Part shown: positions 10,902 to 22,909 of the stretch, in pieces
How the letters are laid out: each line of letters starts with the position of its first letter
Numbering within the stretch: the first letter of the stretch is position 1
Assembly: GCA_020912385.1 (NCBI GenBank)
Contig: CP087209.1
Coordinates: forward strand, 1,364,001 to 1,428,000
Direction: 5' to 3'
Source of the DNA: Neofusicoccum parvum
Lineage: Eukaryota; Ascomycota; Dothideomycetes; Botryosphaeriales; Botryosphaeriaceae
Length of the DNA stretch: 64,000 nucleotides
The notes under the pieces: model-generated
The model's input: the letters and a program-made list of their open reading frames with translations, nothing else
Told to the model about the DNA's origin: nothing
Database searches by the model: none
Position numbers and translations under genes: made by a program

Positions 10902-12716
10902 ATGATGGCATCATTCCTCGACTTGTCAAACGAACTCATCCATGAAATACTCCTGAGGGTTGGCCCAGGAGACCTCGCTCGCGTTTCGCAGTGCTGCCGC
11001 TCCCTTCATACTTTTATCAACGACAACGAGCTGCTCTGGAAAGATCTTTACCTTGCTATCTTTGTACGCTCCAGTTCTCCTGTCTAGGACGCTTCCGCTT
11101 ATTTAATTCAAAGGATGATCCTCGCGAGCAGAGGCCAGATGACAAGGTATCTTGGCAAGCCGAGCTGTCTCGAATGTGGAAGTTGCACATGCTTCTTTCT
11201 TCTGAGAGCGCCGATGTGAAAGTAGGTGTTGCATTGCGAGGTTTGGCTTGCACTAACGCTCTGCAGAAAGCAAATTTCTCTTTCATTGCCTCGGCCGTGG
11301 ATGACTTGATGGCCACATCATCGTCTGGACAGCCTTCCTCGAGTAGTGACTTTTTGCGCCGTCACTTTGAAGAGTCTCGCTCCCCAAACAGAGACGCCAT
11401 TTTATGCGGTTCTTCCCTTTTCCGTGAAGCTGGCAGCGAAGAGCAGCAACCTTTCTCCGACGAAAATGAGCGCCAAATGAGCGCCAAACTCCACGTGCTC
11501 CATGGTGTGCCGGTGGAGCCTTCCAAGAGAGGAGCAAACCCCATCCACAGTTACGCCCGATCCCGAGTTTATGACCTCCGTCGGTACACCGATGACACTT
11601 TCTGGGGGCCTTTCATGGACGATGGATCCCAGCGAGTCGACTGGGAGAATTTGGAGAGCATCATGATCGTGCTATCGTACAGCATTCAGCGCTTTTGTGA
11701 AAGGACTTACGGGCGTTTTCGCCAAATCTGGGATGTTCCCTTCTCCGGCATTTCCACGAACAGCTTCCGGAGCAAGCCGCCATTCCGGTTTGATGACGAT
11801 GAAGACAGTGATTCCGGGATCTGGGAGGCAATGCACATCATTACGCCGGCAACATCGAAAAGTACTCACAACTTCCAACGGGTCGATTCGCTCCTCAACA
11901 GCTCCGGCTCAAGTCTTGAAGATCAAGACCCGTATGGGGTTACAGGTACCTGGGCGAGGGTAAGTGCGCGCTCATGAGACGTGGTAGCGCAATTCTGACT
12001 CTTTCTCCAGATCGTCTGCTTCCTTGGTAAGGCCGCACGTTGACTCACATGTTCTGGTACTGATGTTGGCAGACTACACTGATCTCTACCAGTTCAATTT
12101 CGAGGGACCCCCAGTTGAAGATGACCAGCCGAGGGAGCCCATTGCCACTCAAGAAGCCATCCGTTTCATCACACTAAATCTCCGCGTGAGGAGAATCGAG
12201 CCTCCTGGCCCGGGAGATGGGCAAGAGCTTCCTGTAGTTCACTTCACGGGGACCTCTCGCTCCATGCATGCTTCTTGGGATCCCAATGCCAACTCGAAGA
12301 TCAGAGGTGTGTTCTGGGTCTATCGCGCGACTCTGGAACGGAGCTAAGTTTCGATAGGCACGGTGAGACTGACTCCCGAGGGTCATGTTCGATGGACTTC
12401 GTTTTCGATCTTCCACGGGTAAGGGTCTCTAGGTGTTGAAATTGGGCCGTATCGGTCGGGCTAACCAAAGCGACAACAGCGAGGAACGTTGGCGCAGCGA
12501 GTGTATTCAAACGGGCGGGTTGCGCTCAGCGCGTGGCATGCTGGGGACGTGGTTCGACAAGTGCGTGAACTCTGTGCTCGTCAACTCTTAAGGGGTGTAC
12601 TCATCAAATCCAGGGACTACAATCCTGAGGGGCCAGCAGGTCCGACAGCTTTCTGGAAGATCTCGGACAGTCTCATCAAACATGACCACCACCCGCCGCT
12701 GCTACCCTTGTCGTGA
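10902..12716 (+). CDS. F-box protein
   Basis: Eight exons (10902-11063, 11114-11221, 11267-11959, 12011-12026, 12073-12306, 12358-12418, 12480-12560, 12614-12716) sum to 1458 bases, 485 residues. The N-terminus (about 4-45) is an F-box: LDLSNELIHEILLRVGPGDL, then VSQCCRSLHTFINDNELLWK. F-box proteins bind Skp1 and recruit substrates to SCF ubiquitin ligases. The middle has a low-complexity acidic region. The C-terminal part, with RGTVRLTPEGHVRW, GEERWRSECIQTGG and GTWFDKDYNPEGPAGP, resembles the conserved non-F-box domain of a fungal family with FBXO31-like features; that link is from memory. Exon 4 has only 16 bases. Two adjacent ATGs (10902, 10905) are possible starts. Confidence 0.85.
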
Positions 12717-13391
12717 TGGGCCTTCTGGTAAGTCGGCTGTCGCGTTCTGCGCCTCAGGAGGGTATGTTCGGCAATCGAGACGGTCCACAGAGCGCAGGTT
12801 TTCATCGGCTGGTCGACGGGCTTCGAAATTGGAACCTGGGGATGTAGGCAGAGATCAAGGAGTTGCCATGGATCCATTGGAATAAGGGCGCATGGTTTGA
12901 CGGATGCTCGAGGAGTTCGACTTTACTGGTGTCAGTCCAGCGTTTTATTAGCAGCAAAGCAGCGGTCTGTCGGAACTTGGGTTCAGCAGGCCTCGGCCTG
13001 GCGTAATCAGGCTCGACTCATGCACATCGATCGTAGAGACGGCAGCACGCTCTACTCCCAACAATGAGCATGAAGATCCCATGGCCGCGCTGTTGGCTCT
13101 TAGCTTGCAAAGGAAAGATACGAACGTGCCCCGTTGCTTTTGAGTCGAAGATCGTCTAGCGCAGCCACCAACTAAATTCAGGATGGCACGGTAGCATCAT
13201 CCGACCGGCTCCCGGAACACTCACACCAACTCTGTGTCTATCCCGAATGCGGCAATCCGGCAGGAGCCTTCGACCGGCGCTTCCAATTAACTAAAGTCGA
13301 CGTCTTCAAGCCGCCGGCGCGGCCTCGACGTCGCTTGCCCTCGCCGGAGATTGTGGACGGGGCTCGGAGACGCGCACGACAGCCTCAATCA
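12717..13391. other. Intergenic region upstream of the Zn2Cys6 gene
   Basis: About 675 bases between two plus-strand genes, holding a terminator and a promoter. Nothing coding is evident. Confidence 0.55.
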
Positions 13392-15730
13392 ATGGCGAGC
13401 ACGAAGCCCACGCCGCCCAGACGGACCCGTATCAGTGCAGCCAAGAGCCGGACGGGCTGTATCACCTGCAAGTAAGTGGCCCCGTCTGCCAGGCTAGCCC
13501 GCCTGGATGATGCCTGGCGCAGAAGCTGATAGTGGCCAAGAAACCGACGCGTCAAGTGCGACGAGCAGAGGCCGGAGTGCGAGAGGTAAGCCCGGTTCTT
13601 CCCCGGGGGCAGCGAGCCCGTTGTGGACGCCGAAATAATAAGAGGGAGGCTGTGTGCCCTGGGCGGAGCGCCGTCCGCGCGCGGGAGTGCCGAACCGCTC
13701 ATCCCCTCCCGTCCCTTAATGCTCCTTGAGGCCTGGAATCCCGTCTGACTGCGCGTGTGTCCTCACTCTACAGGTGCATCAGCAACGGCCGGATATGCTT
13801 TGGTTACGCAACACCGCCAAAGCGGCCGGCCGACGGCGCTGCTGCTGCTGCTGCTCCAGCGCGACCGGCCAACGCGGCCCTCGAGCCCATCTCGCGGCAG
13901 CTCTACGACGCCGGGGGCACGCCCGAGGAGCGGCGGGCCCTCGATTTCTTCTTTTCGCGCACGGCGCCGCAGCTCTCGGGATACTTCGACGCGGCCTTCT
14001 GGAGCCGGCTGGTGCTGCAGTTCGGCCAGTGCGAGCCCGCCATCCGCCACGCGCTGATGGCCGTCAGCTCGGCGCACGAGCAGAGCGAGGTCGAGGCGCG
14101 AGGGCGCGAGGTGTCGGACGGGTCTCGAGGGCGCTTCACGCTGAGGCAGTACAACAAGGCCATCGCTCGCCTATCCGAGCAGCCATATGGCGGACCCCAG
14201 CCGAGCCGCACGCTACTGCTGACGTGCGTCCTCTTCGTGTGCCTCGAGTTTCTGCGCGGCGACACGAACATGGCCATGACCCACACGCTCAATGGCCTCA
14301 ACATTTTAAGCACCTGGCAGGCCGACGTTGCGCAACAGAAGCTGCACGGCTACTCGGACTACCAGAGGAAGGACGAGGACTTCATCACCGAAAACCTTGC
14401 CCCCGTCTTCTGCAGGCTGAGTGTCATCTCGACCCTGCTGGGCAAGCCAACCCCTATCGTCCGCGCAACCCCTCCCGCCATGCACGGCAGCGGGTCGCCG
14501 CCACACGGAGTCGCTAGGGGTTCGTTCAGGACGCTGAATGAGGCGCGGGACGCGCTCGTCGACATTCAGAATTCGGGGCTGCGTTTCATGTGGGCCACGA
14601 TGGAGAAAAAGTACCAGGGTGCCATCGCCATGACCGAGATCCTCGAGCAGGTGCGCCTGGAGATGCGCCTGGCCGAGTGGCACCGCGCCCTAGAAGAGCT
14701 GGAGACGCAGCTGGCCAAGCGACCGAAGGCCCAGCTCGCCGCCGCCGCCGTCCAGGCCGAAGAGGACAGCCTGATAATCCTGCGCCTGCTCTACTTCGTC
14801 GCGCACATATGGCTGTCCAGCTGCCTCTCCCTCAAGGAGAGCGCCTTCGACGCCTTCATCTCCGAGTTCCAGCAGATTAACCATCTCTCCGCCAGGCTCT
14901 TGTCGCGTCGAAGACCGTCCCCCTCCTCCTCGTCCTCGTCCACCGCCCCCTACCCGACACCAACCGGCACCTTCTCCTTCGACACGGAAATCGTCGGGCC
15001 CCTCTACTTCACCGCCATCAAGTGCCGCGAGCCGACGACGCGCCGCCAGACGCTCGCGCTGCTGGAGCAGTGCAACAAGCGCGAAGGCGCCATCGACTCG
15101 CGCCGCGCCAGCCAGCTCGCAACCGCCATCATGCAGATCGAAGAAGCCGGCCTGCAGCTCGCCGCCGAGAACCCACAACCAGCCCACCGGCAACAACCCC
15201 ACCACCCACCGTCCTCGTCCTCGTCGACCGCCCGCAACAACCACAACACCTCGTCACCACCGAGCCACCTCCCCCCCGACACCACCCGCGCAGCCCACGT
15301 CGTCGGCCTCCCCACAACCTTCACCGACGCCGCCGCCGTCACGCGCACGCCGCCGCCGTCCGCCGCCCACGCCGCCAACACGGCCGCCAGGCTGCCCGCC
15401 GAGGGCAACCGCGTCATGGCGTACTACGAGCCGGTCATGCTGCCGTCGGCGCAGGCGCTGCCGCTCGGCGTGCAGCTGGCCACGCCCGGCCGCGGCCTGG
15501 CGTACCGGACCGCGCAGGGCGTGTTCAGGCGGGCGGACGCGTTCGCCGGGGCGGGGCGGGGCGGCAGGGACGTCGGGGCGAGGGAGGTCGAGGAGGAGGG
15601 GAGGAGCGTGACGGGCGGGGTGGATGCGGCTGCGTTCGGGGCGGGCGGGTTTTGGGGCCAGGAGGGGCGGGAGGGGCAGCACTACCAACAGCAGCAGCAG
15701 CATCGCCATCCTAGGGATTTTTATGGGTAG
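13392..15730 (+). CDS. Zn2Cys6 fungal transcription factor
   Basis: Exons 13392-13471, 13541-13585 and 13774-15730 give 693 residues. The binuclear zinc cluster has Cys23, Cys26, Cys33, Cys40, Cys43 and Cys50 (C-X2-C-X6-C-X6-C-X2-C-X6-C) with KNRRVKCDEQRPECERC in the middle, typical of Gal4-type DNA-binding domains. Two introns interrupt the cluster, which is common in this family. The rest matches the group with a fungal-specific TF domain of the C6-finger regulator type: LDFFFSRTAPQLSGYF, ALMAVSSAHEQ and RFTLRQYNKAIARL, then a helical region. The C-terminal quarter is low complexity, rich in Ser, Pro, His and Gln. It is nuclear by family. The target pathway cannot be read from its neighbours. 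Confidence 0.92.
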
Positions 15731-17106
15731 GCGGGGTGGGAGAACCCTCGTTGGTGGTAAGGATTTCGGCTTCTGTGTGTTTCTTTGATCGGGGTGGGGC
15801 CTTCCTAGCTGCCGTTCCTGTCGAGGCTGGGGACTTGGGGGAAGAGTGGCTAAAGGGGGAGGGGAGAGCGCTTTCGGTACCTGTCTTCAGCTCAGAGGTT
15901 TTGGTGTATTAATACCCGATCAACATGAACCCTTTCATGCCAACTCGTTTCTCAGACGCCGTGTCTAGTTCGTGATGTAGGTCTCATGATGGCTAGCGAG
16001 CTGTGATCCCTGTCAGCTCCTAGTCGACACTCGTTTGGAGGGATCTTACTCAACGAAGGTGGCAACAGCGTGTTACTTGACGGCACCGATGCTATTTTAA
16101 TCCACACAAGAAGGCCATGATGAAGCTCTTGTGAAAAGTCGCCTTCCTCCAGTAGTACGCACTTGCAACGGCCGCTGATTTACTCCCAGAAAGCGCGCCA
16201 CACTCATCCCTCATACGCCTACCTAGTACGATGATGCCGCACAAAGGATGAAATAAGCTTCACCCAGACCCACACCATCTAACACAGTCTCTCTTCTGAA
16301 AAGCGGGTCGATGGTGCCATCTGTCCCTACCCGGGGCCGTGGATCTCTCTTATCTCCGGCTATTCGAACTGGAATCGCTACTATAGGATCCACAAACACA
16401 TCCGTGGCTCACCGCCCTCGTCTAAAGCCAATCCAGCTAAGGAACTAGCACCTCGCCGCCTCTTTTCAATCCATAACGTTGATGTAGAAATAGAAGATGG
16501 TTTGGGAGCAGTTGACGCCAGAGGGATTATCAGGTTCAGCGCTCAAAGATTTAGTTCACAAGCATAGCCTCGCGCCTTCATCATGTCCGCTTCCTTGTCT
16601 ACACGTAATACCATGGCCTCCTGTCTCCGCTCCCATTCGCCCCTGCTCGCTCCATCTCAGACCCGTGGACGACACTGTCCTACCCTAAACCCGCCGAACG
16701 GCCGGTAGGGTCTCAACTGCTGTCCACGAACCCTTTGTGGCCGTGAATTCACTGTACGCGTCGTTACCGTTGTTCGTCATCGTCCTTTGTATGTACGCCA
16801 GCGTATACACCTTCTCATCACGAGAGAATTTCTCCGTCGGGGTCAGTCTCTTCTCGGCAAGTGGAGCCAACGATGTCTTTGACGAAGGCACGACGTAGGC
16901 ATATGGCTCGCGAAATCACTTCCAAAGTTTTACTTCATTTCCCATATCTACCATGCAGTACAACCTGCAGGCCGCCAACCAGCACGGCGGAATCATCCCA
17001 CGGCAACTACCTGAAAACGACCAGAGCTATGCCTCGCCCACGCCAGCCTGCTGGCTGAGTGCGACGCACTTGCTTGCGGTGTGCGAGCCCCACCGGGGCA
17101 GGTCTT
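15731..17106. other. Convergent intergenic region
   Basis: About 1.4 kb between the 3' ends of the Zn2Cys6 and second F-box genes. Only short, unconvincing frames are present. AT content rises around 15900-16500, as expected for 3' regions. Confidence 0.55.
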
Positions 17107-18153
17107 TCAGGATTTGGCTATTCTGGCCGCTCGCAACGTGGGTGCACCATCTCGCCTGTGGATAGGGACTAGCATCTTGAAGAATCTCGATGGCTCTGGA
17201 TCGGTCTCCTCCACGTAGGGTTGGCCATCTTCTCCCTCCCTGCTCGATATTTGGACGTGGGATTTATGATAAGGGAACCAATACTCTTCCAGTACGAAAA
17301 ATCTATACTCAAATGAGAGGCGGCGTTCGTGAATCATGTACAGCTGTTCAAGAGCGCCCAGGTAATCTTTCAAGAACTCGATCCAAGATGATGCCCAGCT
17401 TTTCGGTCGCTCCATGTTGGGAAAAACCGACTTGTTGCCAGCATCCGAGCATCGATACTGGACGGTTCCGTCGAAGCGACCGCCGTTGCTGAGGATTAGC
17501 ATGACGTTCCCAAGAGGGTCGCAGCCCATCGGATCTTGGGGATCCTGGTCGTAGCTATCGTTGGGGAATGCAAACTGGACCTGAATTGCGGTCGCTTCAA
17601 TGTCAGGTTGCTGCTCCTCCGTCTGGTGCGTAGGCGGTAGCTCGCGGTCGACGAAGAGGTTGCATTTGGTGTGTTCTCTGCCGCCCTCGTGAAGGTCTCT
17701 GAACTCCTCGACGAACTCGGCACTGAGGAAATTCCGAGCATCGATGCGCCACCACTCGTCATCAGGCTTGTCGAATGAAGGGGCCCAATCCTCGAGGCCT
17801 GGCCAAAGCCACCCGATGACAGCCTTCTCCGGCCACTCCCGAATCCACATCTCAAACTCCTCCAGAACACTTGTGCCTGGCAGGTCTTCGAGGTATTGGC
17901 GACGGTCGAAATGCTGGATATCTGGGATGATATGGCGGCGGCTGTGCTGGAACCACTTGGAATCGAGAGCAAAGTCGTAGAGATCCAAAAGGGCTCGGCG
18001 CGTGGGATTGAGGAGGGAGATGTCGGTTTCCAGAACAAGATTTCTCCAGGCTCTCGACACACATCGCAGCTTTATGAGACCAGTGAGCTCGCAGCTCTCA
18101 ACGATCCTGAGCTTGATATCCAGCGGCAAGCCGTCGAGGGATGTGCCGGGCAT
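17107..18153 (-). CDS. F-box protein with possible SUKH-like C-terminus
   Basis: An intronless gene of 348 residues. Residues 6-42 are an F-box: LDGLPLDIKLRIVESCELTG followed by LRCVSRAWRNLVLE. The body is rich in Trp and acidic residues (EWPEKAVIGWLWPGLEDW). The stretch MGCDPLGNVMLILSNGG, followed by WASSWIEFLKDYLGAL, recalls the SMI1/KNR4 (SUKH) fold, in which a G.D..GN/vv core precedes a 'W..SFeeFL' helix. That second assignment is an inference at low confidence. The likely role is an SCF substrate adaptor. It is unrelated in sequence to the F-box gene at 10.9 kb outside the F-box. Confidence 0.8.
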   Translation of the reverse strand: MPGTSLDGLPLDIKLRIVESCELTGLIKLRCVSRAWRNLVLETDISLLNPTRRALLDLYDFALDSKWFQHSRRHIIPDIQHFDRRQYLEDLPGTSVLEEFEMWIREWPEKAVIGWLWPGLEDWAPSFDKPDDEWWRIDARNFLSAEFVEEFRDLHEGGREHTKCNLFVDRELPPTHQTEEQQPDIEATAIQVQFAFPNDSYDQDPQDPMGCDPLGNVMLILSNGGRFDGTVQYRCSDAGNKSVFPNMERPKSWASSWIEFLKDYLGALEQLYMIHERRLSFEYRFFVLEEYWFPYHKSHVQISSREGEDGQPYVEETDPEPSRFFKMLVPIHRRDGAPTLRAARIAKS

Positions 18154-19671
18154 GGTGGCTGTGTTAGGGATGCGTTGTGGTCGTTCAACTTGATGGTAGC
18201 GGACAGAGGTTTATGGTGGAGTGGTTGCGAACGCAGGGCTATGTGTGGTCAGTGGCAGACAAAAGACGTCTTTCAGGGAGTGCGGAGGGCAATCAAAAAG
18301 ACGTACATGGGCTGTTTCGCGACGAAGTCAAACTGCGGATAAGCGTAGTCAGTAGGTGTAGTGGCCACGAGGACGTCGCTAGATGGATTCGACAGGCCAA
18401 TGACAACCGGGATCACCAGGCGCGCGATCCGCAGACGTGTACACAGCAAGGCCAGCAGGGGGCGGTGCAGGCAGCGGGCAAAAGCAACGAGACGACGCGT
18501 ATGCTGGGCGGCAGACGCGACGCGACGTAATTTGGCCGAAGTCGGCTCCGGCAACGACTTTCTGTCCGCACTTCCGTGTTTCCCGAGAAGCCCGCCACAG
18601 CCCTGTCTCCCTCCTCTTCGTCCCTTTCCGCCTGCTGAGTCGTGCAGCCGGCCGCCTCTTGACTCTCCTAGTCACTCCCGTCACGTCCGAAAACCATCCG
18701 GCCGGTGACGTCACCTAAAGGCAGGTTGCGAGCTGAGACCGGCTGCTCTGCTCACCGTCCCAGCAACACCTCATTGGGAACTGTATTCGAGATGACAACC
18801 TTCGTCTTCTCTGCACTTGCTTTTCTCATTCTCATGGCAGCCCTCACTCACCCCACAGGCAATGCCCAGGTCAGCCATACGGAAATATCGCATTCCAAAA
18901 CTGTCACCAACCCGTCGAACTAACCAGCCATTAACATCCGTCTACACGCAGCCGTCAAGTGAGACGACAGACTGCCATGGTTTTCTTCGAGACAGGACTA
19001 TTCGATATCTGGATCCTGGGGATGCTTCGTCTGCCCAATCCCCTTTCCGTCACCTCTCACCGCACTCTCCGATGAATCGGACCACACCCTTCCGACCGAA
19101 ACAGGAAATCCTTCAACTCAAACAAACGACGTCCCAACAAGCTTCGCCTGCGCCACGCAGATCAGACCAACGCTCGGGTCTGCCGGCATGACCTTTCCAG
19201 CACAGTGGATTCACAAATGTCGCCAAGCCTACGCCGCATTCCTTCAAGTCCGTGATTCACACCCCCTTGTCGATCGCTCCCGGCAGCCTGGCACCTTTGA
19301 GGTCAGGATAAAGTTGACTGCTCTCCCGCCTCCCGTGCCACGCAGATCAGGAGGATTGCTCCGTGCCGTTCCGCGAGGGTGGGTGGCCTGGAGGGTTGGT
19401 TGCGTCTTGCGGCACAGCAGTGATCATTTCCGGGCTGTCGGTGCCAGACTCACTCACACTGGACGATTGATTCAAGGTTCGTGCTCTCAAGTTGAATTTG
19501 CATTCAGTCTTCTATATTTCATACATCGTTCTTCCGTAAATACAGCATCGCCCTCCGAGGCAATCAAAACATTATCTACAAGCCTCCCCTAAACACGTTC
19601 CCTCCTCCCCCTGGGTATTTTGAAGACAAAAGGAAAAACACATTATCCCCAACGAAACCACACATTACAGG
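18154..19671. other. Intergenic region
   Basis: About 1.5 kb holding the promoter of the second F-box gene and the 3' end of the GPI-protein gene. One small secreted-peptide-like frame is listed separately. Two short direct copies of CACGCAGATCAG occur near 19154 and 19341. Confidence 0.5.
18792..18923 (+). CDS. Doubtful small secreted peptide ORF
   Basis: A 43-residue frame starts at MTTFVFSALAFLILMAAL, a good signal-peptide-like hydrophobic stretch, with a possible cleavage after GNA and a Thr/Ser-rich remainder. No cysteines and no family are visible. It could be a chance frame in the promoter region; transcript evidence would decide. Confidence 0.2.
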   Translation: MTTFVFSALAFLILMAALTHPTGNAQVSHTEISHSKTVTNPSN

Positions 19672-22600
19672 TTACACAACCACCGCCACCGCCACCACAA
19701 CCACCCACACCACCCCAACCCACCCAGCCTCCGCCCTCCCAGCCGCCGCCCCCGTACTACTCTCCGCCGCGGCGCCACTCCCGCTCGCCGCGGCGCCACC
19801 GCTCCCGCTCGTCGCCCACCCCACACCCCCGCCCAACCCGCTGCTCGGCAACCCGTCGCCCGTCGCCGTCGCCTTCGCACTCGACGACGACGACGACTCG
19901 TCCCCCTCCGCCAAGCCCGTCGGGATCGCGATCAGCGACTGCGCGCTGCCGGTGCCGGCTACGACGACGGTCGTGCCGCCGCGCGTCGACAGCGCGATCG
20001 CCGGCCCGCCCGTCTTGAACGTGTACGTGGTGGCGCCGATGGCGAGCTCGGTGGTGCCGCCGGCGGTGAGGAGGCGCGCGCCCGTGGTGGTCGGCGACGC
20101 AGATGAGGTGCCGGCCGCGACGGTGTAGGTCGTGCTGGCGTCGGCGACGACGACGGCGGAGCGGCCGGCTGCGTCGGTCGTCAGCACGACGGCGGTGGTG
20201 CGGCTGCCGGTGCCGAGCGTGAGGGTTGAGCCGGCGTGGAGGGTTTGGCTGCCGAAGACGATGGCTGGGGCGGCTGCCGCCGCGGTGGGGATGGCGGCGG
20301 TGGTGCTGCCGACGATGAGCTGCGTGCTGCCGGACGCGGTGTGCAGGGCTATGGCGGTGGTGGACGAGCCGGAGCCGATGGTGATGGTGGAGCCGGGCGC
20401 GAGCGTCTGGCTGCCGACGACGAGCTGGGACGCGGTGTTCTGCGAGACGGTGACGCCGTCGACTTCGAAGGGGGCGGGGGCGGAGGCGGTGGAGGCGGGC
20501 GCTGCGGCTGGGACGACGGCGGTGGAGCTGCCGACGACGAGCTGCGTGGTGCCGTCGGTGGTCTGCAGGGCAACCGCGGTGGTGGATGAACCGGAGCCGA
20601 CGATGATGGAGGAGCCGGGCGCGAGCGTCTGGGTGCCGACGACGATCTCCGACGCGGCGTTCTGGGACGCGGTGACGCCGCCGACCTCGATGGGAGAGGG
20701 CGCCGCCTCGGCGCTGCCGGTGGCCTCGGGCACTGCGGCCGTGGCGGTGCCGACGACGATGTGCGTGGAGCTGCCGTCCGTCTCGAGCGCGACGGCGGTG
20801 GTCGAGGATCCGGTGCCGACCACGATGGTCGATCCCGCTTCGAGCGTCTGGCTGCCAACCACCAGCTGGGTGTCGGAGTTCTGAGAGACCGTGATGCCGC
20901 CGACCTCGACCGGCGTCGGTGCCGCAGCGGCTGCCGTCGATTCGGGCTCCTGAGGCGCTGCGGTCGTGACCACAGGAAGACCGGCGTCTGTTGTCTGCTC
21001 GGGAGAGTCAGGCTCTGAGGCCGCGGACGTCTGTTCAGGGGAGTCTGACTCGGCCGGTGCAGTCGTTTGCTCGGGAGACTCGGGCTCCGAGGCGGCGGTC
21101 GTTTGCTCAGGTGCGCTGGATCCGGTCTCGCCCAGCCCGCTCAGTATCATGCCTCCGAGCCCAGTCGTCGTCCCTGCTGAAGTGGCAGGTGCGGATGTGG
21201 CGCCGACGGTGGCCAGCACGAACTGTCCGCTGATCTCGGTGAGGATGAGGGTTGGTCCCGTCAGCGTCGGCTTGATGCCGATGTTGAAGCCTTCGCCGGA
21301 GACGGACACATCGCCGCCCGGAGTGGCAGCAGGTGTTCCTGCTTGAGCGGTGTCGATGCCGATGGTCAGAGCCGGGGCACTTGATGACTTCGTGAAGCCC
21401 ATGTCAATGCCCACGCTCTGATCTTCCGAGCTCGTTGGCTTTGAGAGGCCGAGGTCAAAGCTGGCTGTGTCTGATGCCTCAGTTGCCGAAGGGCTGGCAG
21501 CCGGAGTGGGGAAAGCGAAGGAAATTTCCGCAGTGGATTGCGCACTTCCCGCACTGGACTGAGCACTGGATGGGGTATACGCAACGCCATCGACTGTGTA
21601 AGAGACTAGTGGATTCGTCGCGGCCTCGGAAATGATGTTGCCTATGGTGAAAGATGTATCTTGTGGGGCTGATGTCTCCGAGGGCTGATCCAGAGCCGCG
21701 CTGGCCCCAGATGATGCCACTGCATCAGTAGAGGCAGCGCCGGTTGCAGTTGCCAACAGAGAACCCAATCCGTTACCAATGTTGACGGAGGCCTCGCTCG
21801 TGGCGGTAGGGCCATCGTCGTCTTCAATAGATGTGGAAGTGAGTGTGAGATAGTACGCCGATTCCACGGGCAGCACAGGGTTGACGGTGGCAATCCATGG
21901 GTTGTTGGGGTCGCGGGCATAAGTGAACGCGCACGAGCTGAATGCCGCATCAGAAACACCCGGTGGACCTTGGTCCGGCAGCGGCACGCCCATTCCTGTA
22001 TCGACCGAAGGACCTTCACCCGACAGTGGCATGCCCGTTCCTGTCTCGGCCGGATCATTCGAATTGCCTGTGGCTAGAACACCAACGACATACAGATAGC
22101 CGCGAGGGTCTTCCGGATCGACCCAGGGCGATGGTGCGTGATCCTGGATAGACGTGAAGTTCACATGAGCACCAGTTGCCACGGGAATCCATGTATAACT
22201 CGTCGACGTCGACGTCGTCGTGCCCGGAGTCTTGGTGATGCAGCTTTGCTGCATGGGCTGGGAGGTCCCCACTCCGAAGCAATCAAGGGAAGTCAGCGAT
22301 CTGCTTATGGTTGTTGTCTTCGTGCTTGGGTTGAGACCGGTATAGTAGTCGGGCGCCCACGAGCATACAGACTCTCCACCAGGAGCGGTGGTTGGAAGGA
22401 CACCCCACCAGTGGTATCCGGAAGGATATTGAGTGAACACCGTCGGGTATGCAATCGAGGTCACGAACGTGGTCCAAGTGGTGGCGCCGGATACAGGAGC
22501 AGATATCGTCTTTCTCCAGACACGGGTTCCAGCCTCATTCGTAAGCGGCATGGTGTGGTCTGCAGGAAGTTCGAAGGTCGAGGTGCTCGTCCTTGTTGTG

Positions 22601-22909
22601 TTCGTACGTCGGTTGACAATGACATACTCGACGGCACGGGTGATGGTAGTGGAGGCTTTTACCTTGACCCAGGTGTACTTGGAGGCGGTGCTGAATGTGT
22701 ACGAGCAGTTGACTGGGCAGCTTGGCCCGGTGAGTGTTGTGTATTGAGGGGGATTGGCATAACTAGCATTCATGTAGGGAGCTGCTGTTATTGCTGGTGA
22801 CCGTCAGTACATTGGAATGATGGCATCGCAGGAAATGGATAGTCATACTGGGAGGAATGAGGGCTGCTTGCGCAAGCGCAGCAAAGAAGAGCAACAGGAT
22901 AGGTGACAT
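19672..22909 (-). CDS. GPI-anchored, repeat-rich cell-surface protein
   Basis: Exons 22849-22909 and 19672-22784 give 1057 residues. The first exon encodes the signal peptide MSPILLLFFAALAQA. A 64-bp intron (GTATGA donor) leads into a conserved-looking N-terminal domain of about 230 residues with paired cysteines (TGPSCPVNCSYTF, ESVCSWAPDYYTG, SLDCFGVG, FSSCAFTYARDP). After this come Ser/Thr/Ala-rich stretches, several PEQTT-type repeats (20960-21120) and about four copies of a 75-residue repeat built around VGSQTLAPGSTI. The C-terminus has a small-residue region (SSTGAAAG) before a hydrophobic tail of about 18 residues, a GPI-attachment signal. The protein is probably wall-bound and O-glycosylated. 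Adhesion or surface function is inference; no catalytic domain is recognised. Confidence 0.85.
20100..20910 (-). repeat. Four imperfect ~225-bp coding repeats
   Basis: Within the GPI-protein gene, a unit of about 75 codons recurs. Each copy begins VGG/VDG-[IV]-T-[VA]-SQN, then V.G[ST]QTL.[AP]GS, an SSTTA[VI]AL core and a closing VVG..TAA..P. The fourth copy is the most diverged. This type of repeat is common in fungal wall proteins and expands and contracts readily. Confidence 0.8.
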
